Part shown: piece by piece, positions 10,235 to 22,322 of the stretch
Position numbering within the stretch: position 1 is the first letter of the stretch
How the letters are laid out: each line of letters begins with the position of its first letter
From: Hybos culiciformis
Lineage: Eukaryota > Arthropoda > Insecta > Diptera > Hybotidae
DNA length: 64,000 nucleotides
Direction: 5' to 3'
NCBI GenBank assembly: GCA_964007475.1
Contig: OZ023275.1
Location: 30,509,619 to 30,573,618 of the forward strand
The notes under the pieces: model-generated
Databases searched by the model: none
What the model was told of the DNA's origin: nothing
Seen by the model: the letters and a program-made list of their open reading frames with translations, nothing else
Made by a program: the position numbers and the translations under genes

Positions 10235-10411
10235 ATGAAGTCGTTATTTGTTTTAAATATTATCATTGTAACAATTTTGTTTGGGATGTGTATTGGTGAC
10301 GAATATGTGGACATCTGTGACACAGAACCAATTTATGATGATTTTTGGGATATCTTTCAGCCTTTCTTGTGTATGTACTGGTATGTACCCAGGTCTTCCA
10401 CTCCCAGTTAA
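10235..10411 (+). CDS. Secreted 58-aa paralogue with a different, two-cysteine mature peptide (copy 3)
   Basis: The first 21 codons match the other copies except W17G and silent changes, giving signal peptide MKSLFVLNIIIVTILFGMCI. The rest is different. The predicted mature part begins at about D22 (DEYVDICDTEPIYDDFWDIF) and ends VPRSSTPS. It contains cysteines at residues 28 and 46, able to form one disulfide, and is rich in Asp and aromatic residues. Only a weak (W/Y)DD(L/F) similarity to the standard mature peptide can be seen. Just after the stop codon the DNA returns to the common sequence (tacaatcttaattgaac). This pattern of constant signal and flanks with a changed mature segment is typical of rapidly diversifying secreted peptides such as venom or salivary families. 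Function unknown. Confidence 0.8.
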   Translation: MKSLFVLNIIIVTILFGMCIGDEYVDICDTEPIYDDFWDIFQPFLCMYWYVPRSSTPS

Positions 10412-11695
10412 ATACAATCTTAATTGAACTTCGAACTTTATTCGAGTTTATGTTATGTATTAAAATTATTATAAAAATAAATAAATATAATAATAAAAAA
10501 TAAATTATTTGCTTTTATTTGTTTATTATGACGATTTTGTTTAGAGTGTGCACTTACGGTATACGGCTGAAGCAAAGCAAAGAAATCAATTAACTAACGG
10601 AACAAATAGAAAAATAGTGCAGCTCTTCATAATTAATAGGTGGCTGAACTTTTTAGGGTGACGTTAGAGTTAGGAAATTTGAAATACATATAAGTTTCGC
10701 GTGAATTGAACTTAATTATAATTGGAGCTTAATAAAATTTAAAGGAACCAAATTTGGAAACTTCCAATAATTTTTTTTAATTCATTTAACGTTCTAAAAA
10801 TATAATAGTTAATATTATAGTTTAAATGATTATAATAAATAATAACAGAAAAGAACAAATCATACCTATATACTAAAATATTTGTGAACGCAAAACTTTG
10901 AATAAAAATGGATTAAATCCATTATTTTTCGCGAAACCAAAAAAAAAAATAGAAAATTAACATTTTTTACACACTTGAGATGTTTGTATTCATGCATGAA
11001 ATCTTGTAATCAAATTTTATACCCAAGTATAATTTTAGACCCATGTATAATAAAAGTGTTTGTGGAATTTAAAAAGTGATCCACTTTCCGTCATCCGATC
11101 GAGATGAAATTTTGTGCATCGACTTGGTGACAATGTATTATAGCAAAATTTCATCTCAATAGGTCGAGATTGGGTTTTTAAGAAATTTAAATTTTTGAGA
11201 GAAAAAGGTGGCGAGAGATTGAAAATAGTATTGCAACACAAAAAATAAAAACCTTTAATAGATCCGATATAAAGGATTTATATTGAAATATAAGTTTCGC
11301 GTGTATCCTATATAAAGGATTTATATTAAAAACTAATTTTCAAGTAATAAAAAAAATACAATTTAAAATATTGCATCATTGACTTTCTACCACAAAGAAA
11401 ATAAATATACTTTAAGTTCAAGTTTTCTCAACCAAAGCACTGTTATATAGTTTAATCTGGAATTCTATATTTCCTTTTTAACTCGATTTCAAGTTTACGC
11501 AGATTTAAAAGTTTCTGATTATTTTTTGTAATTATACAATTCATTTAATTTACATTTCATCATCAAGATACAATTGAAAATACGAGTAGCTGAATATTAA
11601 TACTAAAATTATAAAAATAATAAGTTAAATAGTAATTTAATTATTTTTAATTAAAAAAAAAAAAGTTGAAATATTTGCAATCTCTAGTTTTTGAA

Positions 11696-11728
11696 TATAA
11701 AAAGAAGTCAAAATCTCATGTTTAAGTT
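11696..11728 (+). promoter_or_regulatory. Core promoter of peptide copy 4 (TATA, altered Inr)
   Basis: TATAAAAAG at 11696-11704; the initiator site at 11723-11728 reads TAAGTT (haplotype B). Confidence 0.6.
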
Positions 11729-11757
11729 AATTTGAAAAAATATTCGCTTGACAAAAC

Positions 11758-11937
11758 ATGAAGTCGTTATTTGTGTTAAATATTATCATTGTAACAATTT
11801 TGTTTTGGATGTGTATTGGTGCCGAAGCTGTAGAATGGGATGATCTATTTGCAAAATTGGAGGAATTATTAACTGGAACGAAGTACGAGTATTTACTTCC
11901 AATGATAAAAGATTTGTATTTACAATTACAATCTTAA
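11758..11937 (+). CDS. Secreted 59-aa peptide, array copy 4 (haplotype B, V25)
   Basis: The protein is identical to copy 2 (valine at residue 25). The only nearby difference noted is a leader substitution ('attcgcttgac' for 'attcgattgac') just before the ATG. The ORF is complete and is followed by the usual AATAAA-rich 3' flank. Confidence 0.85.
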   Translation: MKSLFVLNIIIVTILFWMCIGAEAVEWDDLFAKLEELLTGTKYEYLLPMIKDLYLQLQS

Positions 11938-12765
11938 TTGAACTTCGAATTTTATTCTAGTTTATGTTATGCATTAAAATTATTATAAAAATAAATAAAT
12001 ATAATAATAAAAAATAAATTATTAGCTTTTATTTGTTTATTATGACGATTTTGTTTAGAGTGTGCACTTACGGTATACGGCTGAAGCAAAGCAAATAAAT
12101 CAATTAACTAACGGAACAAATAGAAAAATAGTGCAGCTCTTCATAATTATTAGGTGGCTGAACTTTTTAGGGTGACGTTAGACTTAGGAAATTTGAAATA
12201 CATATAAGTTTCGCGTGAATTGAACTTAATTAAAATTGGAGCTTAATAAAATTTAATAGAACCAAATTTGGAAACCTCCAATAATTTTTTTTAATTCATT
12301 TAACGTTCTAAAAATATAATAGTTAATATTATAGTTTAAATGATTATAATAAACTAGAAAAAAGCCTGCATAGAAAAAATAGTGCAGGCCCTAGCCTAGT
12401 AACAATGCCCTGTTTTTAGTCATTTCGAAAAGAATGCTTTATTTTTTTAAAGAGTGATCCACTTCCCGTCATCCGATCGAGATGAAATTTTGTACATCGA
12501 CTTGGTGACAATGTATTATACGGGAACAAATAGGAAAATAGTGCAGCTCTTCAGAATTAATAGGTGGTTGAACTTTTGAGGGTGACGTTACAGTTAGTAA
12601 ATTTGAAATATCGGTTTCGCGTGAATTGAGCTTAATTATAATTGTAGCTTAAAAAAATTTAAAGGGACCGAATTGGGAAACTTCCAATCATTTTTTTTTA
12701 AATTTATTTAACTTTCTAAAAATATAAGAGTAAATATTATAGTTGAAATGATTATAATAAAATAA

Positions 12766-13401
12766 GGTTGTCCTCAAGGATCTATATTGTCACCCATTTT
12801 ATATAATATATACACATATGACTTCCCTTCCTTAACTGAAACCATATCTTCAATTTTCGCAGATGACACAGCTATTCTTTCGTCAGATGTTTTTGCAATT
12901 AAAGTTATCTACAATTTACAAAATTCATTAGATACAATAAGCGCATACTTTTACAAATGGAAAATAGCGATAAATCCATCAAAAACGCAAGCTATATATT
13001 TCACATGGAAAAGAAAAGATATATTTTTACCTCAATCATGCTTAAACTTAGATAACATAGACATACCATGGAACATAGATATCAAATATTTAGGAATTAT
13101 ATTAGACAAAAAACTAACTTTCAAAACACATATTTCTCAGATAGTAAATAAAGTTAAAACACTAACTGTTATGTTATACCCCCTCATAAACAAAAATTCG
13201 TACTTAAATATTCGAAATAAGCTATTAATATTTAAATGTGTATTCCTTGCAGTCATGCTCTACGCCTGCCCGGTATGGCAAAAATGTGCGGAAACACATA
13301 TTAAAAAAATCCAAGTTTCACAAAACAAACTTTTAAAAATGATTTTTAAAGTACCCTGGTACAGCCGTTCACGAAATTGCAAACATCAATTCTATTCATG
13401 A
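12766..13401 (+). pseudogene. Jockey-like reverse transcriptase remnant in U3 (11-bp deletion form)
   Basis: Near-identical to the remnant at 8275-8910, including the same 11-bp deletion and early stop, with one silent difference near the end. The 3' UTR and tail reach about 13750. Sharing of the deletion with U1 only, and not with U4-U6, makes it a useful marker of array history. Confidence 0.85.
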
Positions 13402-14635
13402 AAAGATAGAAACTATTACAAACAAATTTAATTACAAATGTACTTTCTCGACGAATCCCCTTATTTCTGAGCTAGTCTCTACTTCTTAGTTTATAATTTA
13501 GGTTAACTCACATTAGCTATATTTCTAAGTTTTATCTTATTCCAAAAACAAAAATCAATAGAAGGTTTTTCAACTTTTCCTTTTACATATGTAATATTCT
13601 CTATCTATTATATTTTTTTTCTCTTTCTAAGAATAACTCAGTAGATAAGCATATAAGCTAAACTCTGTAATATTTTAAGTAATATTTGCCTAAGATTAAG
13701 GAAACATGTAAATTATATGATAATAAATAAATTAAATTAAAAAAATTAATAAATAATAACAGAAGAACAAATCATACCTACATATATACTAAAATATTTG
13801 TGAACGCAAAACTTTGAATAAAAATGGATTAAATCCATAAATTTTCGCGAAACCATAAAAAAAAATTTGAAAATTAACATTTTTTACAAACTTTTATTAT
13901 ACTTGAGATGTTTGTATTCATGCATCAAAAATTGTAATCAAATTTTATACCCAAGTATAATTTTAAACCCATGTATAATAAAAGTGTTTGTGGAATTTAA
14001 AAAGTGATCCACTTTCCGTCATCCGATCGAGATGAAATTTTGTGCATCGACTTGGTGACAATGTATTATAGCAAAATTTCATCTCAATGGGTCGAGATTG
14101 GGTTTTTAAGAAATTTAAATTTTTGAGAGAAAAAGGTGGCGAGAGATTGAAAATAGTATTGCAACACAAAAAATAAAAACCTTTAATAGATCCGATATAA
14201 AGGATTTATATTGAAATATAAGTTTCGCGTGTATCCTATATAAAGGATTTATATTAAAAACTAATTTTCAAGTAATAAAAAAAATACAATTTAAAATATT
14301 GCATCATTGACGTTCTACCAAAAAGAAAATAAATATGCTTTAAGTTTAAGTTTAAGTTTTCTCAACCAAAGCACTGTTATATAGTTTAATCTGGAATTCT
14401 ATATTTCCTTTTTAACTCGATTTCAAGTTTACGCAGATTTAAAAGTTTCTGATTATTTTTTGTAATTATACAATTCATTTAATTTACATTTCATCATCAA
14501 GATACAATTGAAAATACGAGTAGCTGAATATTAATACTAAAATTATTATAAAAATAATAAGTTAAATAGTAATTTAATTATTTTTAATTAAAAAAAAAAC
14601 AAAACGTTAAATATTTGCAATCTCTAGTTTTTGAA

Positions 14636-14668
14636 TATAAAAAGAAGTCAAAATCTCATGTTTCAGTT
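14636..14668 (+). promoter_or_regulatory. Core promoter of peptide copy 5 (TATA + Inr)
   Basis: TATAAAAAG at 14636-14644 and intact initiator TCAGTT at 14663-14668, with the same spacing as copy 1. Confidence 0.75.
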
Positions 14669-14697
14669 AATTTGAAAAAATATTCGATTGACAAAAC

Positions 14698-14877
14698 ATG
14701 AAGTCGTTATTTGTGTTAAATATTATCATAGTAACAATTTTGTTTTGGATGTGTATTGGTGCCGAAGCTATAGAATGGGATGATCTATTTGCAAAATTGG
14801 AGGAATTATTAACTGGAACGAAGTACGAGTATTTACTTCCAATGATAAAAGATTTGTATTTACAATTACAATCTTAA
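14698..14877 (+). CDS. Secreted 59-aa peptide, array copy 5 (haplotype A, I25)
   Basis: The protein is identical to copy 1 (isoleucine 25; ATA at the silent I11 marker). The complete frame sits behind an intact TATA/initiator promoter. It is the first of three consecutive haplotype-A copies (U4-U6). Confidence 0.85.
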   Translation: MKSLFVLNIIIVTILFWMCIGAEAIEWDDLFAKLEELLTGTKYEYLLPMIKDLYLQLQS

Positions 14878-15701
14878 TTGAACTTCGAATTTTATTCGAG
14901 TTTATGTTATGCATAAAAATTATTATAAAAATAAATAAATATAATAAAAAATAAATTATTTGCTTTTATTTGTTTATTATGACGATTTTGTTTAGAGTGT
15001 GCACTTACGGTATGCGGCTGAAGCAAAGCAAATAAATCAATTAACTAACGGAACAAATAGAAAAATAGTGCAGCTCTTCATAATTAATAGGTGGCTGAAC
15101 TTTTGAGGGCGACGTTAGAGTTAGGAAATTTGAAATACATATAAGTTTCGCGTGAATTGAACTTAATTATAATTGGAGCTTAATAAAATTTAAAGGAACC
15201 AAATTTGGAAACTTCCAATAATTTTTTTTAATTCATTTAACGTTCTAAAAATATAATAGTTAATATTATAGTTTAAATGATTATAATAAACTAGAAAAAA
15301 GCCTGCACAGACAAAATAGTGCAGGCCCTAGCCTAGTAACTATGCCCTGGTTTTAGTCATTTCGAAAAGAATGCTTTATTTTTTAAAGAGTGATCCACTT
15401 CCCGTCATCCGATCGAGATGAAATTTTGTACATCGACTTGGTGACAATGTATTATACCGGAGCAAATAGGAAAATAGTGCAGCTCTTCAGAATTAATAGG
15501 TGGTTGAACTTTTGAGGGTGACGTTACAGTTAGTAAATTTGAAATATCGGTTTCGCGTGAATTGAGCTTAATTATAATTGTAGCTTAAAAAAATTTAAAG
15601 GGACCGAATTGGGAAACTTCCAATCATTTTTTTTTAAATTTATTTAACTTTCTAAAAATATAAGAGTAAATATTATAGTTTAAATGATTATAATAAAATA
15701 A

Positions 15702-16436
15702 GGTTGTCCTCAAGGATCTATATTGTCACCCATTTTATATAATATATACACATATGACTTCCCTTCCTTAACTGAAACCATATCTTCAATTTTCGCAGAT
15801 GACACAGCTATTCTTTCGTCACATGTTTTTGCAATTAAAGCTATCTACAATTTACAAAATTCATTAGATACAATAAGCGCATACTTTTACAAATGGAAAA
15901 TAGCGATAAATCCATCAAAAACGCAAGCTATATATTTCACACGGAAAAGAAAAGATATATTTTTACCTCAATCATGCTTAAACTTAGATAACATAGACAT
16001 ACCATGGAACATAGATATCAAATATTTAGGAATTATATTAGACAAAAAACTAACTTTCAAAACACATATTTCTCAGATAGTAAATAAAGTTAAAACACTA
16101 ACTGTTATGTTATACCCCCTCATAAACAAAAATTCGTACTTAAATATTCGAAATAAGCTATTAATATTTAAATGTGTATTCCTTGCAGTCATGCTCTACG
16201 CCTGCCCGGTATGGCAAAAATGTGCGGAAACACATATTAAAAAAATCCAAGTTTCACAAAACAAACTTTTAAAAATGATTTTTAAAGTACCCTGGTACAG
16301 CCGTACTAAAACAATTCACGAAATTGCAAACATCAATTTTATTCATGAAAAGATAGAAACTATTACAAACAAATTTAATTACAAATGTACTTTCTCGACG
16401 AATCCCCTTATTTCTGAGCTAGTCTCTACTTCTTAG
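15702..16436 (+). pseudogene. Jockey-like reverse transcriptase remnant in U4 (undeleted form)
   Basis: 244 codons from GCPQGSILSP to a natural stop after ISELVSTS. It lacks the 11-bp deletion, so after VPWYSR it continues TKTIHEIANINFIHEKIE. Differences from the U1/U3 form include H for D after AILSS, A for V in FAIKAIYN and R for W in YFTRKRK. FADD is intact, but the 5' two-thirds of the element is missing. The open frame reflects the recent common origin of the copies rather than function. Confidence 0.85.
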
Positions 16437-17578
16437 TTTATAATTTAGGTTAACTCACATTAGCTATATTTCTAAGTTTTATCTTATTCCAAAAACAAAA
16501 ATCAATAGAAGGTTTTTCAACTTTTCCTTTTACATATGTAATATTCTCTATCTATTATATTTTTTTTCTCTTTCTAAGAATAACTCAGTAGATAAGCATA
16601 TAAGCTAAACTCTGTAATATTTTAAGTAATATTTGCCTAAGATTAAGGAAACATGTAAATTATATGATAATAAATAAATTAAATTAAAAAAATTAATAAA
16701 TAATAACAGAAGAACAAATCATACCTATATACTAAAATATTTGTGAACGCAAAACTTTGAATAAAAATGGATTAAATCCATAAATTTTCGCGAAACCATA
16801 AAAAAAAATTTGAAAATTAACATTTTTTACAAACTTTTATTATACTTGAGATGTTTGTATTCATGCATCAAAAATTGTAATCAAATTTTATACCCAAGTA
16901 TAATTTTAAACCCATGTATAATAAAAGTGTTTGTGGAATTTAAAAAGTGATCCACTTTCCGTCATCCGATCGAGATGAAATTTTGTGCATCGACTTGGTG
17001 ACAATGTATTATAGCAAAATTTCATCTCAATGGGTCGAGATTGGGTTTTTAAGAAATTTAAATTTTTGAGAGAAAAAGGTGGCGAGAGATTGAAAATAGT
17101 ATTGCAACACAAAAAATAAAAACCTTTAATAGATCCGATATAAAGGATTTATATTGAAATATAAGTTTCGCGTGTATCCTATATAAAGGATTTATATTAA
17201 AAACTAATTTTCAAGTAATAAAAAAAATACAATTTAAAATATTGCATCATTGACGTTCTACCAAAAAGAAAATAAATATGCTTTAAGTTTAAGTTTAAGT
17301 TTTCTCAACCAAAGCACTGTTATATAGTTTAATCTGGAATTCTATATTTCCTTTTTAACTCGATTTCAAGTTTACGCAGATTTAAAAGTTTCTGATTATT
17401 TTTTGTAATTATACAATTCATTTAATTTACATTTCATCATCAAGATACAATTGAAAATACGAGTAGCTGAATATTAATACTAAAATTATTATAAAAATAA
17501 TAAGTTAAATAGTAATTTAATTATTTTTAATTAAAAAAAAAACAAAACGTTAAATATTTGCAATCTCTAGTTTTTGAA

Positions 17579-17611
17579 TATAAAAAGAAGTCAAAATCTC
17601 ATGTTTCAGTT
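17579..17611 (+). promoter_or_regulatory. Core promoter of peptide copy 6 (TATA + Inr)
   Basis: TATAAAAAG at 17579-17587 and TCAGTT at 17606-17611. Confidence 0.75.
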
Positions 17612-17640
17612 AATTTGAAAAAATATTCGATTGACAAAAC

Positions 17641-17820
17641 ATGAAGTCGTTATTTGTGTTAAATATTATCATAGTAACAATTTTGTTTTGGATGTGTATT
17701 GGTGCCGAAGCTATAGAATGGGATGATCTATTTGCAAAATTGGAGGAATTATTAACTGGAACGAAGTACGAGTATTTACTTCCAATGATAAAAGATTTGT
17801 ATTTACAATTACAATCTTAA
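17641..17820 (+). CDS. Secreted 59-aa peptide, array copy 6 (haplotype A, I25)
   Basis: Complete 59-codon gene, protein identical to copies 1, 5 and 7. Gene and promoter are indistinguishable from copy 7, 2943 bp downstream. If both are real, the locus has gained an extra dose of an identical product very recently. Confidence 0.85.
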   Translation: MKSLFVLNIIIVTILFWMCIGAEAIEWDDLFAKLEELLTGTKYEYLLPMIKDLYLQLQS

Positions 17821-18644
17821 TTGAACTTCGAATTTTATTCGAGTTTATGTTATGCATAAAAATTATTATAAAAATAAATAAATATAATAAAAAATAAATT
17901 ATTTGCTTTTATTTGTTTATTATGACGATTTTGTTTAGAGTGTGCACTTACGGTATGCGGCTGAAGCAAAGCAAATAAATCAATTAACTAACGGAACAAA
18001 TAGAAAAATAGTGCAGCTCTTCATAATTAATAGGTGGCTGAACTTTTGAGGGCGACGTTAGAGTTAGGAAATTTGAAATACATATAAGTTTCGCGTGAAT
18101 TGAACTTAATTATAATTGGAGCTTAATAAAATTTAAAGGAACCAAATTTGGAAACTTCCAATAATTTTTTTTAATTCATTTAACGTTCTAAAAATATAAT
18201 AGTTAATATTATAGTTTAAATGATTATAATAAACTAGAAAAAAGCCTGCACAGACAAAATAGTGCAGGCCCTAGCCTAGTAACTATGCCCTGGTTTTAGT
18301 CATTTCGAAAAGAATGCTTTATTTTTTAAAGAGTGATCCACTTCCCGTCATCCGATCGAGATGAAATTTTGTACATCGACTTGGTGACAATGTATTATAC
18401 CGGAGCAAATAGGAAAATAGTGCAGCTCTTCAGAATTAATAGGTGGTTGAACTTTTGAGGGTGACGTTACAGTTAGTAAATTTGAAATATCGGTTTCGCG
18501 TGAATTGAGCTTAATTATAATTGTAGCTTAAAAAAATTTAAAGGGACCGAATTGGGAAACTTCCAATCATTTTTTTTTAAATTTATTTAACTTTCTAAAA
18601 ATATAAGAGTAAATATTATAGTTTAAATGATTATAATAAAATAA

Positions 18645-19379
18645 GGTTGTCCTCAAGGATCTATATTGTCACCCATTTTATATAATATATACACATATGA
18701 CTTCCCTTCCTTAACTGAAACCATATCTTCAATTTTCGCAGATGACACAGCTATTCTTTCGTCACATGTTTTTGCAATTAAAGCTATCTACAATTTACAA
18801 AATTCATTAGATACAATAAGCGCATACTTTTACAAATGGAAAATAGCGATAAATCCATCAAAAACGCAAGCTATATATTTCACACGGAAAAGAAAAGATA
18901 TATTTTTACCTCAATCATGCTTAAACTTAGATAACATAGACATACCATGGAACATAGATATCAAATATTTAGGAATTATATTAGACAAAAAACTAACTTT
19001 CAAAACACATATTTCTCAGATAGTAAATAAAGTTAAAACACTAACTGTTATGTTATACCCCCTCATAAACAAAAATTCGTACTTAAATATTCGAAATAAG
19101 CTATTAATATTTAAATGTGTATTCCTTGCAGTCATGCTCTACGCCTGCCCGGTATGGCAAAAATGTGCGGAAACACATATTAAAAAAATCCAAGTTTCAC
19201 AAAACAAACTTTTAAAAATGATTTTTAAAGTACCCTGGTACAGCCGTACTAAAACAATTCACGAAATTGCAAACATCAATTTTATTCATGAAAAGATAGA
19301 AACTATTACAAACAAATTTAATTACAAATGTACTTTCTCGACGAATCCCCTTATTTCTGAGCTAGTCTCTACTTCTTAG
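18645..19379 (+). pseudogene. Jockey-like reverse transcriptase remnant in U5
   Basis: Identical by eye to the 15702-16436 remnant: 244 codons starting GCPQGSILSP, with FADD, ending ISELVSTS. Its A+T-rich 3' tail ends at about 19645 at the U6 boundary. Confidence 0.85.
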
Positions 19380-20521
19380 TTTATAATTTAGGTTAACTCA
19401 CATTAGCTATATTTCTAAGTTTTATCTTATTCCAAAAACAAAAATCAATAGAAGGTTTTTCAACTTTTCCTTTTACATATGTAATATTCTCTATCTATTA
19501 TATTTTTTTTCTCTTTCTAAGAATAACTCAGTAGATAAGCATATAAGCTAAACTCTGTAATATTTTAAGTAATATTTGCCTAAGATTAAGGAAACATGTA
19601 AATTATATGATAATAAATAAATTAAATTAAAAAAATTAATAAATAATAACAGAAGAACAAATCATACCTATATACTAAAATATTTGTGAACGCAAAACTT
19701 TGAATAAAAATGGATTAAATCCATAAATTTTCGCGAAACCATAAAAAAAAATTTGAAAATTAACATTTTTTACAAACTTTTATTATACTTGAGATGTTTG
19801 TATTCATGCATCAAAAATTGTAATCAAATTTTATACCCAAGTATAATTTTAAACCCATGTATAATAAAAGTGTTTGTGGAATTTAAAAAGTGATCCACTT
19901 TCCGTCATCCGATCGAGATGAAATTTTGTGCATCGACTTGGTGACAATGTATTATAGCAAAATTTCATCTCAATGGGTCGAGATTGGGTTTTTAAGAAAT
20001 TTAAATTTTTGAGAGAAAAAGGTGGCGAGAGATTGAAAATAGTATTGCAACACAAAAAATAAAAACCTTTAATAGATCCGATATAAAGGATTTATATTGA
20101 AATATAAGTTTCGCGTGTATCCTATATAAAGGATTTATATTAAAAACTAATTTTCAAGTAATAAAAAAAATACAATTTAAAATATTGCATCATTGACGTT
20201 CTACCAAAAAGAAAATAAATATGCTTTAAGTTTAAGTTTAAGTTTTCTCAACCAAAGCACTGTTATATAGTTTAATCTGGAATTCTATATTTCCTTTTTA
20301 ACTCGATTTCAAGTTTACGCAGATTTAAAAGTTTCTGATTATTTTTTGTAATTATACAATTCATTTAATTTACATTTCATCATCAAGATACAATTGAAAA
20401 TACGAGTAGCTGAATATTAATACTAAAATTATTATAAAAATAATAAGTTAAATAGTAATTTAATTATTTTTAATTAAAAAAAAAACAAAACGTTAAATAT
20501 TTGCAATCTCTAGTTTTTGAA

Positions 20522-20554
20522 TATAAAAAGAAGTCAAAATCTCATGTTTCAGTT
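20522..20554 (+). promoter_or_regulatory. Core promoter of peptide copy 7 (TATA + Inr)
   Basis: TATAAAAAG at 20522-20530 and TCAGTT at 20549-20554. Confidence 0.75.
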
Positions 20555-20583
20555 AATTTGAAAAAATATTCGATTGACAAAAC

Positions 20584-20763
20584 ATGAAGTCGTTATTTGT
20601 GTTAAATATTATCATAGTAACAATTTTGTTTTGGATGTGTATTGGTGCCGAAGCTATAGAATGGGATGATCTATTTGCAAAATTGGAGGAATTATTAACT
20701 GGAACGAAGTACGAGTATTTACTTCCAATGATAAAAGATTTGTATTTACAATTACAATCTTAA
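20584..20763 (+). CDS. Secreted 59-aa peptide, array copy 7 (haplotype A, I25)
   Basis: Complete gene, protein identical to copies 1, 5 and 6. Last copy of the homogenised haplotype-A block. Confidence 0.85.
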   Translation: MKSLFVLNIIIVTILFWMCIGAEAIEWDDLFAKLEELLTGTKYEYLLPMIKDLYLQLQS

Positions 20764-21587
20764 TTGAACTTCGAATTTTATTCGAGTTTATGTTATGCAT
20801 AAAAATTATTATAAAAATAAATAAATATAATAAAAAATAAATTATTTGCTTTTATTTGTTTATTATGACGATTTTGTTTAGAGTGTGCACTTACGGTATG
20901 CGGCTGAAGCAAAGCAAATAAATCAATTAACTAACGGAACAAATAGAAAAATAGTGCAGCTCTTCATAATTAATAGGTGGCTGAACTTTTGAGGGCGACG
21001 TTAGAGTTAGGAAATTTGAAATACATATAAGTTTCGCGTGAATTGAACTTAATTATAATTGGAGCTTAATAAAATTTAAAGGAACCAAATTTGGAAACTT
21101 CCAATAATTTTTTTTAATTCATTTAACGTTCTAAAAATATAATAGTTAATATTATAGTTTAAATGATTATAATAAACTAGAAAAAAGCCTGCACAGACAA
21201 AATAGTGCAGGCCCTAGCCTAGTAACTATGCCCTGGTTTTAGTCATTTCGAAAAGAATGCTTTATTTTTTAAAGAGTGATCCACTTCCCGTCATCCGATC
21301 GAGATGAAATTTTGTACATCGACTTGGTGACAATGTATTATACCGGAGCAAATAGGAAAATAGTGCAGCTCTTCAGAATTAATAGGTGGTTGAACTTTTG
21401 AGGGTGACGTTACAGTTAGTAAATTTGAAATATCGGTTTCGCGTGAATTGAGCTTAATTATAATTGTAGCTTAAAAAAATTTAAAGGGACCGAATTGGGA
21501 AACTTCCAATCATTTTTTTTTAAATTTATTTAACTTTCTAAAAATATAAGAGTAAATATTATAGTTTAAATGATTATAATAAAATAA

Positions 21588-22322
21588 GGTTGTCCTCAAG
21601 GATCTATATTGTCACCCATTTTATATAATATATACACATATGACTTCCCTTCCTTAACTGAAACCATATCTTCAATTTTCGCAGATGACACAGCTATTCT
21701 TTCGTCACATGTTTTTGCAATTAAAGCTATCTACAATTTACAAAATTCATTAGATACAATAAGCGCATACTTTTACAAATGGAAAATAGCGATAAATCCA
21801 TCAAAAACGCAAGCTATATATTTCACACGGAAAAGAAAAGATATATTTTTACCTCAATCATGCTTAAACTTAGATAACATAGACATACCATGGAACATAG
21901 ATATCAAATATTTAGGAATTATATTAGACAAAAAACTAACTTTCAAAACACATATTTCTCAGATAGTAAATAAAGTTAAAACACTAACTGTTATGTTATA
22001 CCCCCTCATAAACAAAAATTCGTACTTAAATATTCGAAATAAGCTATTAATATTTAAATGTGTATTCCTTGCAGTCATGCTCTACGCCTGCCCGGTATGG
22101 CAAAAATGTGCGGAAACACATATTAAAAAAATCCAAGTTTCACAAAACAAACTTTTAAAAATGATTTTTAAAGTACCCTGGTACAGCCGTACTAAAACAA
22201 TTCACGAAATTGCAAACATCAATTTTATTCATGAAAAGATAGAAACTATTACAAACAAATTTAATTACAAATGTACTTTCTCGACGAATCCCCTTATTTC
22301 TGAGCTAGTCTCTACTTCTTAG
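21588..22322 (+). pseudogene. Jockey-like reverse transcriptase remnant in U6
   Basis: Same 244-codon fragment as in U4 and U5. This is the last copy, because U7 reverts to the short unit form without the LINE remnant. Confidence 0.85.

Larger units (their letters stand above)
9268..10844. repeat. Array unit U2 (short form, divergent gene)
   Basis: This 1577-bp unit has the 5' block, peptide copy 3 and the 3' flank, but no internal duplication and no Jockey remnant. It carries a small patch 'gaactttattcgag' just upstream of the TATA box (10151-10164) that resembles the gene's own 3' flank, hinting at local template switching or gene conversion. Confidence 0.85.
10845..13758. repeat. Array unit U3 (long form)
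   Basis: This unit has the same order as U1 without the extra LINE: 5' block, peptide copy 4 (haplotype B), 3' flank, internal duplication with hairpin, and Jockey remnant in the 11-bp-deletion form. Its second half is nearly identical to that of U1, linking these two units as sister copies. Confidence 0.9.
13759..16705. repeat. Array unit U4 (long form)
   Basis: A 2947-bp long-form unit with a haplotype-A gene and an undeleted Jockey remnant. It differs from U5/U6 mainly by a 4-bp 'acat' expansion near its start ('acctacatatatac'). Its 5' block is nearly identical to that of U2/U3, while its promoter and gene match U0, suggesting a recombinant or converted unit. Confidence 0.9.
16706..19648. 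repeat. Array unit U5 (2943 bp)
   Basis: A long-form unit with an exact 2943-bp period to U6. Every stretch I compared between 16706-19648 and 19649-22591 (5' block, gene, flank, hairpin segment, Jockey remnant) is identical by eye, so this is a very recent duplication or a possible assembly duplication. Confidence 0.9.

Noticed and set aside
8275..22322. The repeated reverse-transcriptase frames as functional genes
   Set aside because: All are the same 5'-truncated LINE remnant, with no start codon of their own, and two carry a frameshifting deletion.
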